64,000 bases of DNA from Neoechinorhynchus agilis (taxonomy: Eukaryota; Acanthocephala): the NCBI GenBank assembly GCA_051530055.1, contig CM121342.1, positions 15,252,001-15,316,000 on the forward strand, read 5' to 3'. Both the position numbers and the translations under genes were made by a program. The notes beneath the pieces are model-generated. The model saw nothing but the letters and a program-made list of their open reading frames with translations, ran no database searches and was not told where the DNA came from. This document shows positions 1 to 10,444 of this stretch, in pieces (the first letter of the stretch is position 1; the number at the start of each line of letters is the position of its first letter).

Positions 1-1150
1 CCCAGAGTTACATGGGTTCTCTTAAACAAAATAAATAAAACGTGTTGTTGCACTCCCTGGCGATCCGTAATCATTTTTCCGCTTGCGTCATTTATGCAGT
101 ATAACTTCTCAATGTTTTGGTTCTGCAGGTGTCGCAGTTTCACAAGTCGGTACACGTTTCGCTCGCAGTCCTTCTTTTCTAGTTTCACATTTACCTCAGC
201 ATAGTGAATTGCCCTCCTAGCCTTTGATATCACTTTCTTTGCAAGTTTTCTCGCTTCGATGTAGTTTTCCCTGGTCTAGTGCCCGAGGAATGCGAGGAAG
301 GGACGCTTCTTAGCTTGAACCATCGCTCTGACATTACCTGTCCACAACCAAACATTCCATTTTATATAGCGTCGTCCTGGTTTTGTTTCACAAGCAGTTC
401 GCGGGCTACTGTGTGGATAGACTATTTGGCTTCGTTCCACACTTCGTCGGAGTTTGCTAGATCCGGTTGTTTAATTTTTGAAGTAACATCTTCGACCCTT
501 CCTCTAAAATGCCACCACTTTATTCGGTGCAACATTCGGTTGCCTCGGGGAATCGATTCTCAAGCTGGCGATAGCAGGACGATGTTAACTCGCGATCGTT
601 TCATACGGTTCGGCCTTTGTGTCGTTGACAGTCGACATGTCTTTGCGTCGTACAAGAATGTAATCAATTTGTGACTTTTTATGCCCCGCTATAGAATGTA
701 GGGGGCTGTAAGGGCCGTTTTATGAACCAAGTATTGGTAATGATTGGCTTATATGAGTCCGCGAAATCGATGGTGCGCCAACCACATTTGTTCCTTTGGC
801 CGAATCCCTTTGCTCCGTAACATGGACTACCTTCAACACATTCTGCAATATGGCCGTTGAGATCTCCCGCTATAATTAGGTAGTCATCAATTGGGACTTC
901 TCGGCTACTTCTCTCAGTAGTTGCCGAAAATCGTCTTTTTCACTGCGTCCGGTTTGTGGAGTACAAGCCGAAATAACATGGACTGTCTTATGATACATAA
1001 CAATGGACACTTTCATCAGTCTGTCGTCATATCGGTCAACTTGTTTGACATAATCTCGAAATTTCTCTGAGATTACGGTGCCTACTCCACTTCGAGTCCT
1101 AACAGATTCATTGTAGAAGACAATTTATAGCGAACCTGTCAACCCGAGGC
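1..1150 (-). mobile_element. RTE-type LINE fragment, copy A (endonuclease end)
   Basis: Read on the minus strand, this encodes the second half of an APE-type endonuclease and then the spacer leading to the reverse transcriptase. Short stretches such as GDLNGHI, KGFGQRNKCG and DFADS are what RTE-clade endonucleases show around the catalytic GDxN and the loop after it. The reading frame is interrupted, so this is a dead copy. It is cut by the window start. A near-identical copy at 17765-19240 runs further, into the reverse transcriptase. The family call rests on recognised motifs, not on a search. Confidence 0.7.
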
Positions 1151-1188
1151 TATTAGAAAAACCTAGAAACGAGAATAATCAAAAACCT

Positions 1189-1245
1189 TTTTGGATGATT
1201 CAGAAGGCGAGGTTTTCTCGCAAAATATTTCAGAAGAATAAAATG
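1189..1245 (+). ncRNA. Degenerate hammerhead-like motif, GCGAGG family
   Basis: A short hairpin-forming stretch (GGCGAGG, loop, CTCGC) is preceded by a weak match to the CTGANGA box and followed by AAAA where a hammerhead would have GAAA. The same layout with better boxes flanks Penelope-like elements at 61.98 and 63.17 kb. This copy looks too decayed to cut. Confidence 0.3.
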
Positions 1246-1431
1246 ATTTTTAACCGGGAGTACCTTCATCACAAGTCAAAATTTAACACCCCGATGAATT
1301 CTCTCGATATGAGTCTAAAATGCATTTTATTATGTGGAACGTTGGTAATTCTTCGACGATAACAAAACGTAAAGTCAATAAGCGAATATGTCGACGTCAT
1401 GCGATCGACGCAAAAAATAAAACCGCACTTT

Positions 1432-2389
1432 CTTCCTTATTTAAAAAGCTTCTTTCTCAACGTCGAATTGAGTGCGCGTTTCATTTCACTGTTTTTATAG
1501 TACAGCGTCGATGTGCTCTTCTAAGTGATTTAAAATGAGTTTGAGCATTTCTACTTTTTATACTGAGAAGTGATCCAGGTTCAATTAAAAAGGTAATTAA
1601 TCTTTCAATTTTTTCACGGAATTACGGTAAAATTTTTGAATGCGGAAATCATTCAATCTCCTTATTGTTTCTTTGATTTCAAAATTCTATTCATTTTAAT
1701 CTTTCTGAGCCTTTTCGTGCGCTGCGATTTGTTGAGTTCGCTTTGGATTTAAGCGCTTGGTTTCTCTTTTGGTTGTATTCGAATCAAGTGTTCTGCTGAG
1801 TTTCATTGGAATCTTCAATATGCCACAAGGCATTCATTAGCATTTTCTGTTTGTTCTTAAGTCCTTTATGATGGTAACTTGTCATTAGGCAAACCTTAGT
1901 CTCGGTAAAAAATTATAGTCCCCTCGGATTCCTTTCTAAGGCAAGGTAATGTCGAAGTTTTTCATCGAATAACAATGCTCTGAAATCCGTCAAGATATCG
2001 TCCAATAATTCACCTATTGAAAAATGAAACTGCTCATGATTGTTGTGTGGTGGCGACAATTCTTTTGTAAATTTATTGAATCGATATTTCGGCTCAATTC
2101 AGTGCCTTTATCAAGATCTGAAAGGTCAGGATAACATTTACACGATTCTCATCTGTAAAACGTGGCCCGCTTTGTTGCCTTCCACCGTTTTTGATTGTAG
2201 AATTATTGTGGCCTCCATGATAACCCTGTCAATGCGTAAGTCACTGCGAACATACTTCCCATGATCGTAAGGTGTTCGTCTTCGTGTATATTGTGATACC
2301 CTTGTCCTTTGGCGTTGTCATCTTGATGATCCTCTTCAAATCACCGTGTATCGCTTCGTTGACATTGGGGACGCTAATGTGAATTCTAG
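1432..2389. other. No gene seen
   Basis: AT-rich sequence with short, unconvincing reading frames only. It may include decayed retroelement sequence downstream of the Penelope-like reverse transcriptase at 2390-2835, but I could not read any domain in it. Confidence 0.5.
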
Positions 2390-2835
2390 ATTTGTCCGAG
2401 TTTATTTTTTTGTTCTGCTCCTAGCACATATGCTATATCTTCTAATCATGTTCGCTGGGTATCCCCTGGTTTTAAACATGCTTTCGCTTGTTGAACAATA
2501 CGTGTAAGCCCTTGAATAAAGTGATCTCATGATGCTAATCTTGTAGTTGATTGGTGACATCGTGTTGAAAGGAGCGATATTAGAAGAGATCCCGACTTTC
2601 CGATAGACTCTGTTGGTAAAGATATCAGTTCGTTCAATTTCGATATCCAGGAAAGCTAGCTTATGATCCTTTTTTTCATCTACTGTCCACTGTACATTTG
2701 TTTTCTTTGAATTGAGAATATAGGTAAAAACATCGACATCAACATGTTCATCAATCAAAATAAACGTGTCGTCAACATACAGCTGCAGAATGCTATGCTT
2801 TTCTTGGCATTGGATGTTTCCCAAAACTCTTTAGC
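2390..2835 (-). mobile_element. Penelope-like element, reverse transcriptase fragment
   Basis: The minus strand encodes about 140 residues with the reverse transcriptase catalytic box LYVDDTFIL near the start. This is followed by a segment of the form NVQWTVDEKKDHKLAFLDIE and then RVYRKVG. The order YVDD, then 'I-FT-E-E....L-FLD', then 'V-RK' is typical of Penelope-like elements and distinguishes them from LINEs. No GIY-YIG domain was readable downstream. It is a broken fragment. A second, longer Penelope-like copy lies at 61935-63260. Confidence 0.75.
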
Positions 2836-2939
2836 CTGCACGATAGCGCCTTTACCGTGAAGTCTTCGTGTCCATAGCGAATTTCGTTTATTTTCGCAAA
2901 TCAAATCGCCTAATTTTTTCGCTACTAGCAGTTCTTTAC

Positions 2940-3330
2940 ATTACATTAGGCCCATTACATGTCATCCGGACGCTGGTAGCTTCCCCACGCTGGACCGCCA
3001 GACTCAAGTTTTGTCGCAAGAAAGTGATTGACTGCGGCTCTTTCGTCACACTCGCGATACGTCGCCCCCAGTTCAATCACGAATTTCGCTGCGGCCTTTC
3101 CAAATGCCCCGTAAGTCTCGACTCCGAAGGGCAGGAACAAAAACTGAGAGGCTAACTCATGATACTTCGCGGTCTTACGTTCCTCCGCTCTCGTTGCCGC
3201 GGCTCCTGTGCCTAATTTAGCGGTCGCTATATTGCTGTTTGCCAGCGTATCGACGCATGTTGCGTGTCCTAGGATGAAATGTTTGCAGGATATGCCATAG
3301 TCGGCATAAGCACGTGTCCGTACATCGGTT
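2940..3330 (-). mobile_element. LINE C-terminal domain fragment
   Basis: The minus strand reads through about 125 residues containing CVDTLANSN, GAAATRAEERKTAKY and FLPFGVETYGAFGKAA, and ends in a stop at about 2945. This is the conserved tail behind the reverse transcriptase in a LINE family that also appears at 14860-15370, 17254-17625 and 46390-49540. Only the tail is present here. The sequence upstream (3330-3570) is out of frame and degenerate. Confidence 0.75.
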
Positions 3331-3579
3331 TCTCATTGTATTTCCCATCTTACGTGGCCATTGGCTGTGATTTGTTTAAGGTGATTCTTGTTTTGCCGCC
3401 GTAGGACACATTCACTTTACAGTCGGCCCTCTTTGATTTCTTGAATGAATTATGCTTCCTCGCTCAACCCTTGCCATCCGTCACATCTCCTATTTCTGCT
3501 TGTGCAGTATAGGGGTCAGCGCTGCCTGTATTGGTGGGGTGATTTGTTTAGTGCATTTGCATTTACTTCGTTCGGAGCA

Positions 3580-3960
3580 CTATCTCAACCCTCTGTCTAG
3601 GCGGGAACAACTTAATGTTGTTTGTATTTGACAGCGGTCCCTGTCCCTTGCAAAGCCGCGCTTGTTGTGGGCTAGCAGGAAGAGCTCTGCTTTCCTCCGA
3701 TTTTCTTCCACTTGTACAGGGTCTATATTTCCTTGAAACTGAGGTTTTGAGGCTGACTCATGTCGAGACCAGCCGCTAGAAACTATTCTCTTATCCACCC
3801 GATGTCTCAGTATATCTACGTAGGCTCGGGTCTTTCTATCCTCTTGCAACAACCTCTGCGCCAGGCGATCAAAAATTTCCCAATATTCGTTCTCCAATTT
3901 CATCAGGTCTGACTGTTCGTGGGCAGGGGCATCCGTCAGCAGCTTCTCTAGTTCTCCTTT
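3580..3960 (-). mobile_element. Unassigned open frame inside retroelement debris
   Basis: A 107-residue frame begins with a true ATG at 3903 and is open further upstream in a neighbouring frame. The product is charged and probably alpha-helical, and it starts MKLENEYWEIFDRLAQRL. The composition recalls the N-terminal coil of some retroelement Gag or ORF1 proteins, but I see no diagnostic motif. Its position between a LINE tail and a dispersed repeat makes a mobile-element origin more likely than a host gene. Confidence 0.35.
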
Positions 3961-4074
3961 CGGCTTTAGCTTGGATCACTGTCACCTTATTCATTTCGTT
4001 GTCAGTTGCATTCGATTTCGTGCATCTTTCCAAGAACACACTGGAGAAATCAATATCGTCATTTTTTATGACGT

Positions 4075-4455
4075 CCGGACGAAGGAGCTTATCATTCGAT
4101 GCAAACAGCCGAACGGCAGCGCGGAAATCACTGTTTGGAGCCTTAAGCGCAGAACTTAAAGAGCTTACAGGTTGGATTCACGAAACGCACAATGCTGCTT
4201 TAGTGAACCTGAGATGGAGTGTCCATTAGATTTCGCAAAGAGAGTCGTCATTAGCTGCTTTAATCAAGTCTCCGAGTTTCTACGTTGTCATAGACCGCGC
4301 TGATCGGGGGATACGCCGGATTAAGGTAGAGCTTACTGACAGGAGGTTCCATAATTCAGCCATAACTTCATTGGCCGGTTTTGCTGCGGGTTGAATATTT
4401 TCAAGACACACCTCATTTATGGCAGGAAGGGTCCTCGAACGTTGCTTCCCGTTGC
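4075..4455. repeat. Dispersed repeat, copy 1 (also at 19577-19880)
   Basis: About 380 bp here align with 19577-19880 in the same orientation, with frequent substitutions and a gap of about 50 bp near 4300-4350. The matched blocks run from GACGAAGGAGCTTATC to GGCAGGA. No protein domain was recognised. On the minus strand both copies have short frames that may be the 5' part of a LINE. Confidence 0.7.
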
Positions 4456-5032
4456 GTCATCTTTATCAGCATTCTAATCTTTCATTAACTTGTTCTATTC
4501 TGTTTCGGCTGATATTTTCGTTCATCGTTTTTGCTTCCAAATTTACAATACGCTTTTCTAGGTCTTTCAATTACGAATATTCATTTGAATATACCAGCAT
4601 GATCGAAATCATGAAAATAAAACATATTAACCAGTTTAAATTTTTTAGAATGACGAGTATTGCGAATCCACTCCTATTGCTTAAAAAATGAACTTGTAGT
4701 TGTTAACTTAAGTTTCAAACATTATTGATGTTGGGTGAAATTGGGTTGTCTTATGCAAATCATTTCCCACCTCGGTTTTTTGACCGAATGATGTTGTATA
4801 CTTTTAAAGTTAGTGCCAAATAAGTTCACAAACAGGATAAAGTATTTATTAAAAATAAGGGGGATATTTAAATATATACTTCTGACATTGATGTAGAGGA
4901 TATAAAGGGTTGTTGAATTAATAATCCCATTGCAATAACTTTTACAATGTCGGTTTGCTTGAATCCAATCTATGCGGAACTTCAGAGATCGGCCTTCCAA
5001 CCCTAAACATTTAAGTACTGAAAAAGAAGCTA
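4456..5032. other. No gene seen
   Basis: AT-rich flank downstream of the four-TM gene. A minus-strand frame over 4722-5195 overlaps that gene in another frame and has no features of its own. Confidence 0.5.
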
Positions 5033-5633
5033 CTAAAAGGATTCTTGCCAGCAAAGTTTCTTGACCCTTGGATGTAATCCTATAATTTCGCCACCGAAAA
5101 TTCGCCAATCGTTGGTTCCCAAAGCGTATATAGTCAAATACGAGAAGAGAAGAGAAATAACAGATAGCAAAATGCCACAGCGGGCAAAAAACCACGAATA
5201 TTTATAGGTTTGCACCGTCTTATTTCCTTCGGACAAGTACAAACCAATCCCTATAGCATTGCAGGAAACTAAATCAAAAAGAAATCAATTACTATAATGC
5301 CAAAAAATACTCACATGCGATCTGTCCGATAATGGAAGCCAACAGTAAAAGGGCAAAAGCTGTTCTTCTAGTGCACATACTGAACACAAGACAAATCCAA
5401 AATGCAATCACATGCATCCATCCTGAGCATTGAAATAGCATTGCAGATATTTTTTGTTGACTGGAAGCATAAAATCCACCATTAAATTGTACTTCGGACT
5501 CGTTTCTCAGGCGGAAAAATTCATTGGCGCATTCTGTTCCATGCACGAAAATTACCGTATATATGAGAATCGTGTTCAGAAAATAGACCATGACCAAACT
5601 ACAGCTCATAACTTTAGGAATCGATAAATTCAT
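5033..5633 (-). CDS. Four-TM membrane protein, two exons, family unknown
   Basis: Two exons, 5633-5315 and 5268-5033, flank a 46 bp GT-AG intron; the phases match (1 nt + 2 nt). The product is about 184 residues. Four hydrophobic segments can be seen: roughly residues 7-30 (VMSCSLVMVYFLNTILIYT), 62-85, 92-115 and 135-158. A polar loop with several possible N-glycosylation sites lies between the first two. The start is the first ATG in frame. A decayed second copy lies at 37361-37851 in a duplicated block. The last 20 residues are not shared with that copy, so the true 3' end could differ. I do not recognise the family. A FRAG1/DRAM-like or claudin-like protein is possible, but no signature motif supports either. 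Confidence 0.6.
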
Positions 5634-6068
5634 TGATCGATGAGTGAATGGCTTATGCGTTTAGAGTAGTGCAGGAATACTTCCCCGATCTCGCTTAGGC
5701 AGGGTTTTTTTGGGTCGCAAATATAAACACACAAATATCTATTCCAGGGCAATCAAACAAAAACAACAAACTTATTGTTCCTTCCACGATATAAAATCGG
5801 CGTACAAAAAAGTATTTTCGCAGAGGAAATGAGTAAACAGTCTTTTTTACAGTGACATATTTCAATGTATACAAGAACTCGAATTCGTTGAACAACAACG
5901 AATTTTAAATTACTTGACGTTTACCGATGCCGAAGAATAATCTCGTTAATCACGTCTATCTGTACTTTGTGTTCTCTTTTGATTTAAAATGCCTTTTCAT
6001 CAAAAAACCAATCTATATGCCGAACGTTTCTTTATTGATCAAAAGGGTTTGAAATTATGATGAACGTT
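5084..6068. repeat. Segmental duplication, copy 1 (also 37357-38307)
   Basis: This 1 kb block covers most of the four-TM gene and its upstream region. It recurs in the same orientation 32 kb away with scattered changes, a loss of about 55 bp in the second copy and an extra 23 bp near its right end. Copy 1 ends exactly where a Ty3/gypsy fossil begins. Confidence 0.85.
5640..6067. promoter_or_regulatory. Upstream region of the four-TM gene
   Basis: Non-coding sequence just upstream of the minus-strand four-TM gene, kept in both duplicate copies. The start ATG at 5633 overlaps a short palindrome (ATCGATAAATTCATTGATCGAT). No firm promoter element could be named. Confidence 0.3.
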
Positions 6069-6862
6069 ACGCATTAGTCTTGAACCAGTACAAGTATGAA
6101 ATTCGCCATATCGCGGACGCAAATAATGTAGTAACTGATTGCATGTCAAGGTTACCCAACAAAGAGTATCAACCGCGGGATGTGAGATCAGATGTTCAAG
6201 TTTTGGCGATTATTTAAGAAGAAAAAGTCGAAAGATGCGAGCTCAGCCAAACCAGTCTAGTGTATGAGACTCGCCGTGATTCTCAACTATGCAGGATCTC
6301 AAAGTATCTTCGTGAAGGTTGGCCAGCAGAAATTCGAGACGAAGACAAACCATTTGTACATCGGAGTTCCGAAATATCTCAAGAATGCGGAATACTAATG
6401 TATCTGCAACGCTTGATTATTCCTAAGTCATTGCTACAATCCGTGCTGCGAGTTGCTCACGAGGGCCACCCAGGAATCGAAGGGATGAAAGCGCTCACGC
6501 ACTATTATGTTTGGTGGCCAGGTTTGGACAAAGAGGTCGAACAACAGGTGAAGACATGCGTCCAGTGTCAAGTATCACGTCCCAACGTACCAATATTACC
6601 AATATTTCATTGGGATGTTCCGTACAAACCGTGGGAACGGGTACATGTAGATCTGGCGGGTCCCATAAACGAAGTAATGTTTATGATTGCGGTGGATGCG
6701 AGAACGAAGTGGCCCGAAGTCTGGTGTCTTAATCGAAATTCTACCAGCAAAAATGTAATATCGAAGCTGCGGGAATGTTTTGCGAGAATGGGATGTCCAA
6801 AATACCTGGTCACTGATAATGGTCCTCAGTTTGTGAGTGAGGAATTCTCATTATTCTGCTCT
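6068..6862 (+). mobile_element. Ty3/gypsy fossil: RNase H end and integrase
   Basis: The plus strand encodes the end of an RNase H domain (YEIRHIADANNVVTDCMSRL) and then an integrase with its HHCC zinc finger (HEGHPGIEGMKALTHYYVWWP, then C..C) and the first part of the catalytic core (HVDLAGPI, DNGPQF). This order is Ty3/gypsy pol. It is a broken, old fragment with no LTRs visible, abutting a host duplication on the left. Confidence 0.85.
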
Positions 6863-7958
6863 CATACCACTTTTACTCAGTTTCGTCATCTCTCGGTCGA
6901 TTAGTTTTCGAATTCCCATTCATCAAATTATCCGGAAAAGTTGCTCCTTTAACGTCCTCGTAAGCAATTCGGCAACAAATAACGCTAGGGATATAAGGTT
7001 GACTCCAACACCATCAAAATCAATCAACCCCCGAATCATTTCTGTAATGATACGCCTTCTCCACCCAGGTCATCACCCCTTGTTGCTCTGAATTCGACCC
7101 ATCGTATCATGCACCCTGTGGCCGCTGACGCACACCGCCGCCACCAAATCCTTCGAATCGGTCAACTCATTTTCCCCGACATTCACTCTACTATTCCTCC
7201 TCATCAACAGTTATGCGCATTCCATCCAAAAATCCCTTTAACCCGAGACCACGTTTCCTCAAAGTAACTTTTATTTCACCACTCGTAGCCTCCCTCTTTC
7301 TTAACAAGCGACACAGACTCCTCACTTCACATCTTTCTGTTCGTATATATCCACAAAATTTTTTTTAACCCTATAACGCTGATCCTATAAGAATTTCACC
7401 TTTAGAATATTGCAAAGATTTCCTACAATCTAGCGATCATTATTTGCGATCGATTGGAAGAATTCATTAAAAAGTTTAATCTTTTATTTTGAATTATGAT
7501 CAAAATCAATCACAAAAAAACTAATTTTTCCTTCGCAACTCATCAAGTCCGGGGCATAATTTCCTTCTGCGCAATAGAATCGATTGGGGCATCACAATCG
7601 TACTCCTCAGATGCGACAAGGCGATCGCTTCATAGTGCTTCCAGGCGGCTTCAAATTTCTTACGGTCAGGACTTAACCTTTTTAACATGGCTGACAAATG
7701 ATTTCTGAAATTAAAAGCTACGTCCCATCGCAAAACTAAAGATCAAAAATCATCTCTAAACCCACGCTGGCATGGATAGCGATATAAGTTTTGAACCGTT
7801 AGACCGTGAGTTCAGTTCTAATACACTCGCATCGCATGAATTTTCGTCCTCACCCACTGCATTCATGTAAACGATGCTCCAGTCCTTTATACCGTCCAGA
7901 ACATAATAAAGATTTATACTTCTAAGAATTCTTCACAATTTAAGTATAAACTTCAACT
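6863..7958. other. No gene seen
   Basis: The stretch from 6863 to about 7380 is pyrimidine-rich and low in recognisable coding signal. The remainder is AT-rich. Short frames on both strands show no domain. Confidence 0.5.
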
Positions 7959-8276
7959 TTAAACAACAACGTCTCTATATCCTTCCCAGAGCACATAATC
8001 GCGGACGCCAATGGCGCAAATGGAGTTCAAATTATATTGGTCCTCGTCTATCTTAAACCTAATCTCACCGAACTGCTTTATCCGAAGTTTACTCCCACAT
8101 CGGTCAAAGTTAAGAGAAGGGTCTGTAAGACTTTCTTTGAGAATGAAAAATCTCTCGACCTTTTCTGTTTTTTCTTGAAGTGTTTCCTCTATGCCTTCTA
8201 TGTAGATTGGGAAGGAAGGACAGGCAAGCAGAATCATGGCCCAGAACTTAAACAAAAAAACTGACATTTTGAACAT
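7959..8276 (-). CDS. Small predicted secreted protein
   Basis: A 105-residue frame starts with ATG at 8276. Residues 1-28 form a signal peptide (MFKMSVFLFKFWAMILLACP is the hydrophobic part). The rest is charged and ends with two cysteines spaced as in one half of a CUB-like domain (DRCGSKLR ... YNLNSICAIGV). It stops at 7959. No intron was needed, though a longer spliced gene cannot be excluded. Its neighbours are transposon debris. Function unknown; it could be a chance frame, but the signal peptide followed by an ordinary soluble sequence argues for a real gene. Confidence 0.4.
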   Translation of the reverse strand: MFKMSVFLFKFWAMILLACPSFPIYIEGIEETLQEKTEKVERFFILKESLTDPSLNFDRCGSKLRIKQFGEIRFKIDEDQYNLNSICAIGVRDYVLWEGYRDVVV

Positions 8277-9660
8277 CTTTCTCTAGGATTTCAACTACTC
8301 GAGAGGTTTGACGAGTTGCAAACGTCAGTTTGAAGTACATTACTCACCTAATTCCTGTTCAAAAGTGAGTGTTTCATGCGATCTCCTGAACCGGCATGAT
8401 TAGTAAACGAATAATAGAAAATAAGGTGTCGTTTATAATAAGGAATTTTATATCCGGATCTTATATTCAGATATTTTTTAGAAATGATCACAAATTCGTT
8501 ACCAATGCACAAAGCGTATCACGAAGCTCCTTATTATGAGCTAGCATCCGCTTTTGTATAATGCTCGACGACTTTACAAACTAATCTTTGGTAAATTGAG
8601 CTTTGAAATTTATTTTTAAAATGTAAAACATTATCGTAGGTGGGGTAAATTAATGTGTTTATTGACCATATTTTCCTTTGGTATTCTTTAAAGTGTAGTC
8701 AACACGCCAACCCAATTTGTCAAAGCAGTTTCGCGACGGTTTATCGTTCACGGATCACGGCCATATTTTCGTATTGTGGTTTTTCAAGGTCTTGCTTCGA
8801 GGCATGGTTAACACTACAAGTTGGCACCAAGCTCGCTTGCCAATTTATCTTCTTTCTATTGAAATGGATGAGAAGACGCTAAATCCTCCCGCAGAAGCAA
8901 TTTCCCAGCGGCCGTTGTTGCTGCTACTTCAGAATGGTCCTAAATAACTCGTAGCCAGTTGTAGCGTTCGACAAAATCCATATAGGTTTTTGTTTGACCA
9001 TTTGACAGAGCGAACTAAAATTCTTGATCGATTACTAAGATTGAATTTTTTGAGTAAATCAAGCAATTGTAAAATTCGAAAAATAGATTTGTATTGATTT
9101 ATGGTAATGTGATTGCGTATTGTAGAAATTATAAAGCGTCAGAATTTCTATTTGGTTTTAAGTCTCGTCTTGCATTGTTTTAAGGTAGTTTTGGTCCTCC
9201 GACACAACTGGTTTTTACTGAACTCATCGCGCTCGCACGCATCAAGGAATATTGGACTAGAAAAAATCACAGCGATTTTCTCTAAATCCTTCAACAAATT
9301 AAAACTAGACTTTAAAAAAAATTGACTTTAATACCTTTGTTACAAACCAAAATATATTTCCAGAAATAATTGTTGAACATGCACTTTTGACGTAAATCAA
9401 TTGATTGAATCTGCTGAAAAGAACATTTACGAAAAATAAATCACTTTTACAACAATAAGTTGATAGAGGAAATTGAAATTTGTAAGGTTTTAAGAGCTTA
9501 GATGAATAGCGACAAAAACTTTTTCCTTCGTGTAACAAATAAGATATTGAACGGGATTATTCTTTAAGTACTCTGAGTAATTGCTATATGGCGAGGTACG
9601 ATTTTGATCAATCCCTGCTATTATTGAAGTCCAGCCAAAAAGCCTGAAAAAATCAATGTT
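8277..9660. other. No gene seen
   Basis: AT-rich sequence. A plus-strand frame around 8655-8947 has no start, domain or splice context that I could support. Confidence 0.5.
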
Positions 9661-9666
9661 AAAGAT

Positions 9667-9735
9667 GGGGAAAAATTATATACCAAAGAATCACTTTTCA
9701 ATTAAAGTGATTCATTGATATATAATTTTTCCCCA
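9667..9735. repeat. Short palindromic element, copy 1
   Basis: A near-perfect inverted repeat: GGGGAAAAATTATATACC at the left pairs with the right end, and the arms continue through AAAGAATCACTTT around a few central bases. A related palindrome with the same core (AGTGATTC, TTGATATATAA) lies at 48605-48668 inside a LINE. Two copies with the same fold suggest a tiny non-autonomous element or hairpin repeat. Confidence 0.65.
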
Positions 9736-10444
9736 CTTCCAAAAATCAATGTGAGTTCTATTGAAAACACAATAATAAAATTTTTTAAACAAAGCATCAA
9801 AATGAAAATTGAAGCAAGATAATTTTAAGTTTCAGCTATTAGTTTTGTCAGCTATTCTTCAGTACTAATTTTGAAAAATAATTCATCAAAACAAGGAAAT
9901 AATGCTTCGATTTCAAGTTTGACAATATCTCAGATATTTGAACTTTTGAAAGACGCTAATCGAGGTCGAATTGACATCGTTCAATTTCGGAGCAGTAAAA
10001 CTAAGACCATACTTTAGAATTGTCTTTAAAGTGCAAGAGAACGAATCAAAAATGGCGATCAAGCGAACATCAAATGCTAAGGAGAAATCACTCGCTGGAA
10101 GTTGTGACGAGTTGAGAGATAATCTCGACGAGAATTCTTGCACAATCAACCAATCTTTGACCAAACACAACCTGCGAGAATTGTTAGCGCGATCAATTAC
10201 AGCCGAAGAAATCTTAAACTGTGAGATGCTTGAGATGGTAGACGAAATGTCCCTAGACAAAGATTGCAGAAGTACAAGTTGATTCCTTGGTAAACTCAGA
10301 AGAAATTTCAAAAAGATTCTCGGTGAAGAATATTGTCCAAGAATGAAAACGACGAAGACAATGATCCATGAAGTAACGACCGCAACTCGAAAACGAGCGA
10401 ACGAAGATGAACTGATGACATCCCCTAATTTCCAGATTCGAATC
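9736..10444. other. No supported gene; possible 5' debris of the next element
   Basis: A plus-strand frame of about 100 residues (9971-10282, no ATG at its start) is charged and helical, and may be part of the retroelement that follows. A long minus-strand frame over the same bases is an antisense shadow. Confidence 0.35.

Larger units (their letters stand above)
1..1430. repeat. Segmental duplication, copy A of a 1.43 kb segment
   Basis: Positions 1-1430 match 18094-19523 in the same orientation with a constant offset of 18093. By eye I saw only about four or five base differences. The duplicated block joins an RTE LINE fragment to a 280 bp tail that carries a hammerhead-like motif, so a composite was copied rather than a single element. 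Past 1430 the two sites diverge at once. The left end cannot be placed, because the window starts inside the copy. Confidence 0.9.

Noticed and set aside
5033-5633. Assignment of the four-TM protein to the FRAG1/PGAP2 or claudin families
   Set aside because: Only the number of membrane segments fits. I could not see the signature residues of either family.
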